A stretch of DNA of 64,000 nucleotides from positions 30,921,950 through 30,985,949 of the forward strand of contig OX424569.1 in assembly GCA_949152475.1 (NCBI GenBank), written 5' to 3'. This DNA comes from Terebella lapidaria (taxonomy: Eukaryota; Annelida; Polychaeta; Terebellida; Terebellidae). This document shows positions 61,801 through 64,000 of this stretch, piece by piece. Each line of letters starts with the position of its first letter. Positions within the stretch are counted from its first letter, which is position 1. The notes under the pieces are model-generated. The model saw only the letters and a program-made list of their open reading frames with translations, did no database searches and was not told the DNA's origin. Both the position numbers and the translations under genes were made by a program.

Positions 61801-62626
61801 AGTTAGCAGAATCCTTAACCTTATCAAGAAAACCACATACCACATCCTCATCCGTACTGTTTTTAATCTTACGCAAAGTTCTCTGACGCTTCCTCTGTTC
61901 AGCAGTTCTCAACTTTTTCTGCACTGGTGTTTCGCTTTCTATTTTATCCTTCTGAATCTTGACTTGTTTCTTAAGTCTATTTTCTTTCTTTTCAGATGTT
62001 TCTTTTTCAATCCGTTCTGCTTCTTGGCAACGTTTTTTGTCGAGTCTTAATTTTTTTTGTTCTGCTGTTTCTCTCTCACGAAAGTCCCTATTAATTCTTG
62101 ATTGTGCATCAATTCTTTGCCTCCTCTTTTCTATGGTTTCTTCTGCTCGCAATTCCCTTTGAAATTTCGCATCTTTATCATGTCTTAACCTTTTTTGTTT
62201 TTCTGTTTCTCTGTCTCTTAAGTTCATCTTAAATTTTGCATCTGTATCACGTCTTCTCAGTTTTTGTTCTATTGTTTCTTCATATCGCAATTGCCTCTGA
62301 ATATTTGCTTGTGTATCAAGTCTGCGCCGTTTTTGTTCTGTTGTTTCTTCAACTCGCAACTTCCTCTTACGTTCTGCTTGTGCATCTCGTCTTTGCTGTT
62401 TTTGTTCAATTGATTCTTTTACTCGCAACTCCCTTTGACTTTCTGCTTGTCGCACAACTCTCTGTTTTTTCTCCTCTGGCAATTCAGATTGTCGAATTGC
62501 TGAACGTCGTTTTCGTTCCTTCTCTAATCGCTCAACTTTCTCACTTGATGCTTCATTTTCTCGTAGTACCCTCATTCTAAGCTTTGTTTCCTTTCTCCTT
62601 TGGTCTGCACTTTTTCGCCTGGCCAT
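55880..62626 (-). CDS. Helentron Rep-helicase with OTU and AP-endonuclease domains
   Basis: An unbroken frame of ~2,248 aa starting at the ATG at 62626, in good context (AAAATGG). Residues 1-270 are Lys/Arg/Glu-rich with 23-residue repeats. A Cys-rich zinc-binding segment (CCSCH...WICRTCH) lies at about 280-330. An OTU cysteine protease lies at about 550-710 (DGNC with Cys560; His703). The HUH Rep domain has HAH at 1019-1021 and paired tyrosines Y1201/Y1205 (YIAAYMTK). A PIF1-type SF1 helicase has Walker A GGVGKS (Lys1576), Walker B VDEIS (Asp1659) and a C-terminal VAFSRVK. An AP-endonuclease-like domain fills about 2045-2248 (GDFNDD near 2178, SDHD near 2240). Such proteins nick and unwind DNA for rolling-circle transposition; OTU plus endonuclease marks the Helentron branch. 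All key motifs are present, so it may be active. Confidence 0.93.
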   Translation of the reverse strand: MARRKSADQRRKETKLRMRVLRENEASSEKVERLEKERKRRSAIRQSELPEEKKQRVVRQAESQRELRVKESIEQKQQRRDAQAERKRKLRVEETTEQKRRRLDTQANIQRQLRYEETIEQKLRRRDTDAKFKMNLRDRETEKQKRLRHDKDAKFQRELRAEETIEKRRQRIDAQSRINRDFRERETAEQKKLRLDKKRCQEAERIEKETSEKKENRLKKQVKIQKDKIESETPVQKKLRTAEQRKRQRTLRKIKNSTDEDVVCGFLDKVKDSANYICCSCHRLLFRMTVIRLNDEKYKKCSKALLSEVLSFRLRSYDDHEWICRTCHLTLKKGKLPAQSKANNLSLVEQPRELKDLNPLELRLICQRIPFMKMVALPRGKQYGIHGPAVNVPSKLDAVCHLLPRLPSESQIVPMKLKRQLKHSTHYIHEHVRPDVLMNALRWLKENNPHYSTVEINDSWVEDAKNDDNELWQAFSSDDRQVSIENEQEAKDKEPNKNMQESTSNIHKGDDRQVASKNNTFEVVSMADIGKSDRNDYDKLAMMARQNDMNIIDVPGDGNCMFYAIWYHLELLGITDTNPTLLRFQISEFMRQNREHYIDFIAARIGNHDLSNADTEQPTIEDMVISAIEDRDSQREVQWVRYLDELENGSLWGDNVILQALADMYSLTVNIHATSSDVVHIVKPRAGNNGARVIHLGLIAQSHYVIFEPCISSKFRATYNNAIEMSTRDSDSDEETDEMVAEDERAFEEASKIRGLPYETSMVNEDPELLNKVISVAPAEGEKPTPFLSDPNFEELSNPDKYPDGSNAMTAERPCELTPRRYFNQRLLDFDGRFGSIEYILSAQYATECKQVTSDINHYIFRRASGKNFQGKSLTAGMVKSVEQMKGYMKADHAYRMLKNVRGTPAYFQTVFYDVLGMVRQLGIPTWFFTVSAADMQWPDVIQTIARQYGTTLSDEDVRELSFIERSQWLRRNPVTAARQFQYRLELLFKDVLKSNAQPLGEIVDYVIRIEFQARGSPHAHTLLWVKNAPKINVNSDEQIASFIDKHISCEIPEDDPCLKELVKKLQTHTHSSYCKKKGYCRFNYPRPPAPLTIIAREPDDPETANNKKEHASDVLSKVKNVVCDENTPKDSNMSEILTKAEVSLENYTQALQVSERGTTVMLRRSPQETSVNAYNSTVLKAWQANIDVQYIIDAYACVMYIAAYMTKNEKGIGELLKQVCKEYKDQEIKTMLRRVGSVFLNHRELSAQEAVYRILSMPMKKFSREVLFVNTDQMCDRAAVLKPQKQLDELEESDENIFQSNVVERYSLRPDCVGNICLADFACNYKVSYANPDECTDDSLPTVLEIEDEMENRKELPKYIRLKKSGGIMQKRKREAVIRFRKFSHEKNPSDFYRAKLMLFLPWRNEDTDLLAQYPDYASHYFAVEEYIHENETKFTENLELIEQAVENNERLGPPEHVWADIAPGVEHDNLQDVNEGIDVERDIVQEDLDDNAAMIERPDAQHVSEITVRYQAEAEKKTLEDDEYRRMVRGLNEKQAEIVFYNRKWCKETVIALRENKPVKPYHIFLSGPGGVGKSHVIKLIQSDAKRLLRMINTISPYDVVVLLLGPTGVAAYQIGGMTIHSALLLQTKKYGCDQISFDKLNSLRSKLENLYLLIVDEISMVGSEMLLDIHKRLEKIKGVTGESVFGNVSVLAVGDMYQLPPVKQSNIFQPVRDPVERLNGNIWKDHFRLHELDEVMRQKDDGAFAEMLCRIRVGKHTEADIAMLRRREITEDDPSYPHDALHVFAYNADVDNRNEKKLRELEPNEEKLSYIHASDDKTDSTGQLDLETIRASSKRSETAGLHTVLILAEHARVMLTYNVDTADGLVNGVLGTVECIVKNVNGKAQVVLVKFDNDTVGRNAIRTSQWENEYPNAVPIKRHEGRFEKGNKKGAQIARRQFPLTLAWAVTIHKCQGLTVDTIVVNMKGAKRFGKGQAYVAFSRVKTMEGLYIVNFDAVGIKANDRVETEMEEMRGNTILKERLKLMDVKEPGWRTVGHLNVRYFLKKLPDLLSDRSSEVLQRVDVMCFTETYLVNEHNIDTFCQKYRYNAFRQNIPSTDVHDGMHGIMICGKYGLQGKDNTPENTEGLECKVVTFEAVQLTVVLVYRKPSFQLEKFLKKLRTIMQKLPLDTPIVVLGDFNDDLSVNPESKLTNLMTELGFDQLVTTPTTDRGTLIDHIYYNRCKLNDTIIDVHDTYFSDHDMTFLSTK
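62020..62460 (-). repeat. 69-bp coding minisatellite (23-residue repeats)
   Basis: Within the Helentron N-terminus about six 69-bp units encode variants of LRxEETxEQKxRRxDxxAxx. They predict a long, highly charged helix, possibly for nucleic-acid or nuclear binding. Units differ at synonymous and non-synonymous sites, so they are not a very recent expansion. Confidence 0.8.
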
Positions 62627-63055
62627 TTTCACTAGTTTAAGTGTATGTAAACAAATTATACACTACTTATAGGATTCCCAACGTATGTAAAATGAGAGTA
62701 CACTTATTATAATGTTAAACTTTCGTATTACCAAATTATTTTGAAAAGAGCAAATTATTTGGAAAAAAAAAACAGCTGTACTGGTTTTCACACAAAATAT
62801 CAGTTTCTATATGTATTGGTAGAAGCTTTTGAAGACAGATTAAATGTCGTTCGTTGTTTACTCTCAGATATTATCAGCTTATATTCGCATAGACTATCAG
62901 TGAATGTAGTCAATCAATAACAGGAAGCAGTAGAATTCTTTATTCTGCACGAGATAGATACAAATAGTCGAATAACTCGCAAGTTATGTACCAAAGTCCC
63001 CAGCCACAATATTTATGGAACGTTATGATCGTAATATAAATGGGACAGTCTGACG
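62627..63055. other. Helentron 5' flank / leader
   Basis: On the minus strand a TATAAGTA-like box near 62664-62671 lies ~40 bases upstream of the ATG. The element's 5' terminus probably lies within or just beyond this segment but has no unambiguous mark. Confidence 0.35.
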
Positions 63056-63068
63056 AATGTTGAATGAA

Positions 63069-63074
63069 TTTATT
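63069..63074 (-). terminator. Candidate poly(A) signal AATAAA
   Basis: AATAAA on the minus strand is about 490 bases beyond the TAA of the exon at 63559-63696. It would place the hairpin cluster inside that gene's 3' UTR. Confidence 0.3.
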
Positions 63075-63143
63075 TTTTTTTTCAACACAAGTCAATCAAT
63101 AATTCAGTCCACAAATTTGGGTTGGGCCGATGTCTGTTTCTCT

Positions 63144-63427
63144 CAAGGCCACACCTTGCCACTGATACTAAGTGACAAGTTTTTTGGCGTTACGGACGCC
63201 CTCAAGGCACACCTTCTGGTGATTCTCGAGCACAGGACCTTAACCTCGTTCCAGGTTAAGGCTGGAATCCAGCTACCTTGCACCACGCTGTGTGCAAGGT
63301 TTGTCCTCGGTGAGAGTTCCGAGTAGCTGTTATCTCTTGTTTAGTACGTCAAACAAAGAGACTAACTCACAAAGACCTTCTGAGAAATTGTGAGCTACCA
63401 CACAAAGCACCGTTCCGTGCAAAGTGT
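63144..63427. ncRNA. Run of consecutive hairpins, possible structured RNA
   Basis: In ~280 bases nearly every segment pairs with its neighbour. CAAGG/CCTTG (63144-63158); CTTGcCACT/AGTGaCAAG (63155-63179); GGCGT/ACGCC (63186-63200); 9-bp CCTTAACCT/AGGTTAAGG (63238-63261); GCTGGA/TCCAGC (63261-63273); 9-bp ACCTTGCAC/GTGCAAGGT (63275-63300); CTCGG/CCGAG (63306-63323). Next, GTAGCT/AGCTAC (63323-63398) encloses two more stems. Last, ACAC-aaa-GCAC/GTGC-aaa-GTGT (63400-63427). The hexaloop CGTTCC occurs twice. It is not a tRNA, and no known RNA family is recognised. Strand and transcription are unknown. Confidence 0.5.
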
Positions 63428-63558
63428 AGCTTGAAGAACACCGGAACAACAACAGCCTGAAAGAAAAAAAAATCTTATCAAGTTGCCACATCAGGTAAGA
63501 TTAATTTAATTACAATCTCGAAATATTTGCATTGTGTACAAAATACTACATGATTTTT

Positions 63559-63696
63559 TTAATGTACTAGTAACCCGAATCCAATGCATACACCACAAGT
63601 ACTGAAGTATCTCTTCTGTCTCAAGAACGTGTTTGCAGGGCTGTAGTCAACTGGAAGACCAGGACTGTAGTCAACTGCCGACGAGTCGAACGTGGT
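63559..63696 (-). CDS. Probable last coding exon of an unrecognised host gene
   Basis: On the minus strand a good acceptor (CATTCTTTTCAG) is followed by 45 codons and a TAA. The peptide begins TTFDSSAVDYSPG and contains a short internal repeat, VDYSPG/VDYSPA, whose two DNA copies differ partly at synonymous sites. That supports this frame. The C-terminus is hydrophobic (CGVCIGFGLLVH). It would be joined in phase 0 to the exon at 63862-63906 across a ~165-bp GT-AG intron. The product is not recognised; more exons must lie beyond the window. Confidence 0.45.
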   Translation of the reverse strand, partial: TTFDSSAVDYSPGLPVDYSPANTFLRQKRYFSTCGVCIGFGLLVH

Positions 63697-63861
63697 CTGA
63701 AAAGAATGACCATACATGTACATGATTTATCAGTACATTAGAATTGGTATCGCTGAATTAACCCAGAATAATGTATAGTTAATTTGTAGAGTTATATGGA
63801 CAACCACAGAATATGACGTACATTTATACTGAAAATCACAAAATATAATAAAGCAACTCAC

Positions 63862-63906
63862 AAGACAAACTCGGAAAGCTATCTCGGGAATGTCGATGCC
63901 ACAGAC
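63862..63906 (-). CDS. Probable 45-bp internal exon of the same host gene
   Basis: On the minus strand the acceptor TTTCTGTCCACAG precedes 15 open codons (VCGIDIPEIAFRVCL), and the donor CTT|GTGAGT follows. Frame 0 is the only one that stays open into the next exon. The gene is cut by the window edge. Confidence 0.45.
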
Positions 63907-64000
63907 CTGTGGACAGAAATCACAGGTTACAGCAGATGCCTAGTAATGTACTAGTAAATAGTGAGTGAAGAGTCCATTGTTGCAGTCAATCACACCTCCA

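Noticed and set aside
63057-63326. 89-codon plus-strand frame over the hairpin cluster
   Set aside because: No recognisable motif, no good start context, and it overlaps the palindromic segment. The hairpin symmetry is the stronger signal.
63485-63505. Strong plus-strand splice donor CAG|GTAAGA at about 63494
   Set aside because: An isolated 9-base match is expected by chance in 64 kb. No plus-strand coding exon supports it, and the opposite strand has better-supported exons nearby.

Overview
This window looks like intergenic, repeat-dominated DNA of a marine invertebrate, most likely a mollusc or another lophotrochozoan. That placement is inferred from the repeat types: AGGTCA-rich and TGACGTCA-rich arrays headed by small hairpins, a Helentron with OTU and endonuclease domains, a Gmr1-like Ty3/gypsy element, and GT-AG exons at the right edge. 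There is no prokaryotic or organellar gene organisation. Only three long coding regions are convincing. Two belong to mobile elements, and the third (SGNH-hydrolase-like) may also do so.

Layout. 0.24-21.4 kb is a segmentally duplicated block. A unit of about 3 kb occurs in tandem at about 0.8-3.7 and 3.7-6.7 kb, and again with both flanks at 11.4-15.7 plus 20.7-21.4 kb. The third copy carries a 426-bp foldback MITE and is split by a 5'-incomplete Gmr1-like LTR retrotransposon (15668-20703), whose pol order is protease, integrase, RT, RNase H. Between copies lie unique sequence and a smaller tandem duplication (9.3-10.6 kb). 21.4-33.3 kb is a mosaic: a tRNA-derived SINE, an 805-bp Harbinger-like MITE, a ~163-bp minisatellite in both orientations, a hairpin-ended AGGTCA-rich element, a 364-bp element in four tandem copies, an intact SGNH-hydrolase-like ORF (29.6-30.3 kb) and a GC-rich palindromic island (31.4-32.0 kb).

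33.4-51.8 kb is a satellite complex. Short hairpin repeats (ACTTGCC...GGCAAGT) and TTTG/TCTG runs alternate with a ~328-bp satellite and an AGGTCA-rich segment. These are arranged in a three-copy 2.75-kb higher-order repeat and a two-copy 1.17-kb repeat of very high similarity. 51.8-55.5 kb holds smaller duplications and nothing coding that I can see.

55.9-62.6 kb, minus strand, is an apparently intact autonomous Helentron (about 2,248 aa: charged 23-residue repeats, zinc-binding segment, OTU protease, HUH Rep, PIF1 helicase, AP-endonuclease-like domain). To its right lies a ~280-bp run of consecutive hairpins, and then two minus-strand exons of an unrecognised host gene. Those hairpins may fall in that gene's 3' UTR. 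The Helentron supplies the rolling-circle machinery that could have spread the hairpin-headed, satellite-bearing elements nearby. That link is an inference, but it can be tested.
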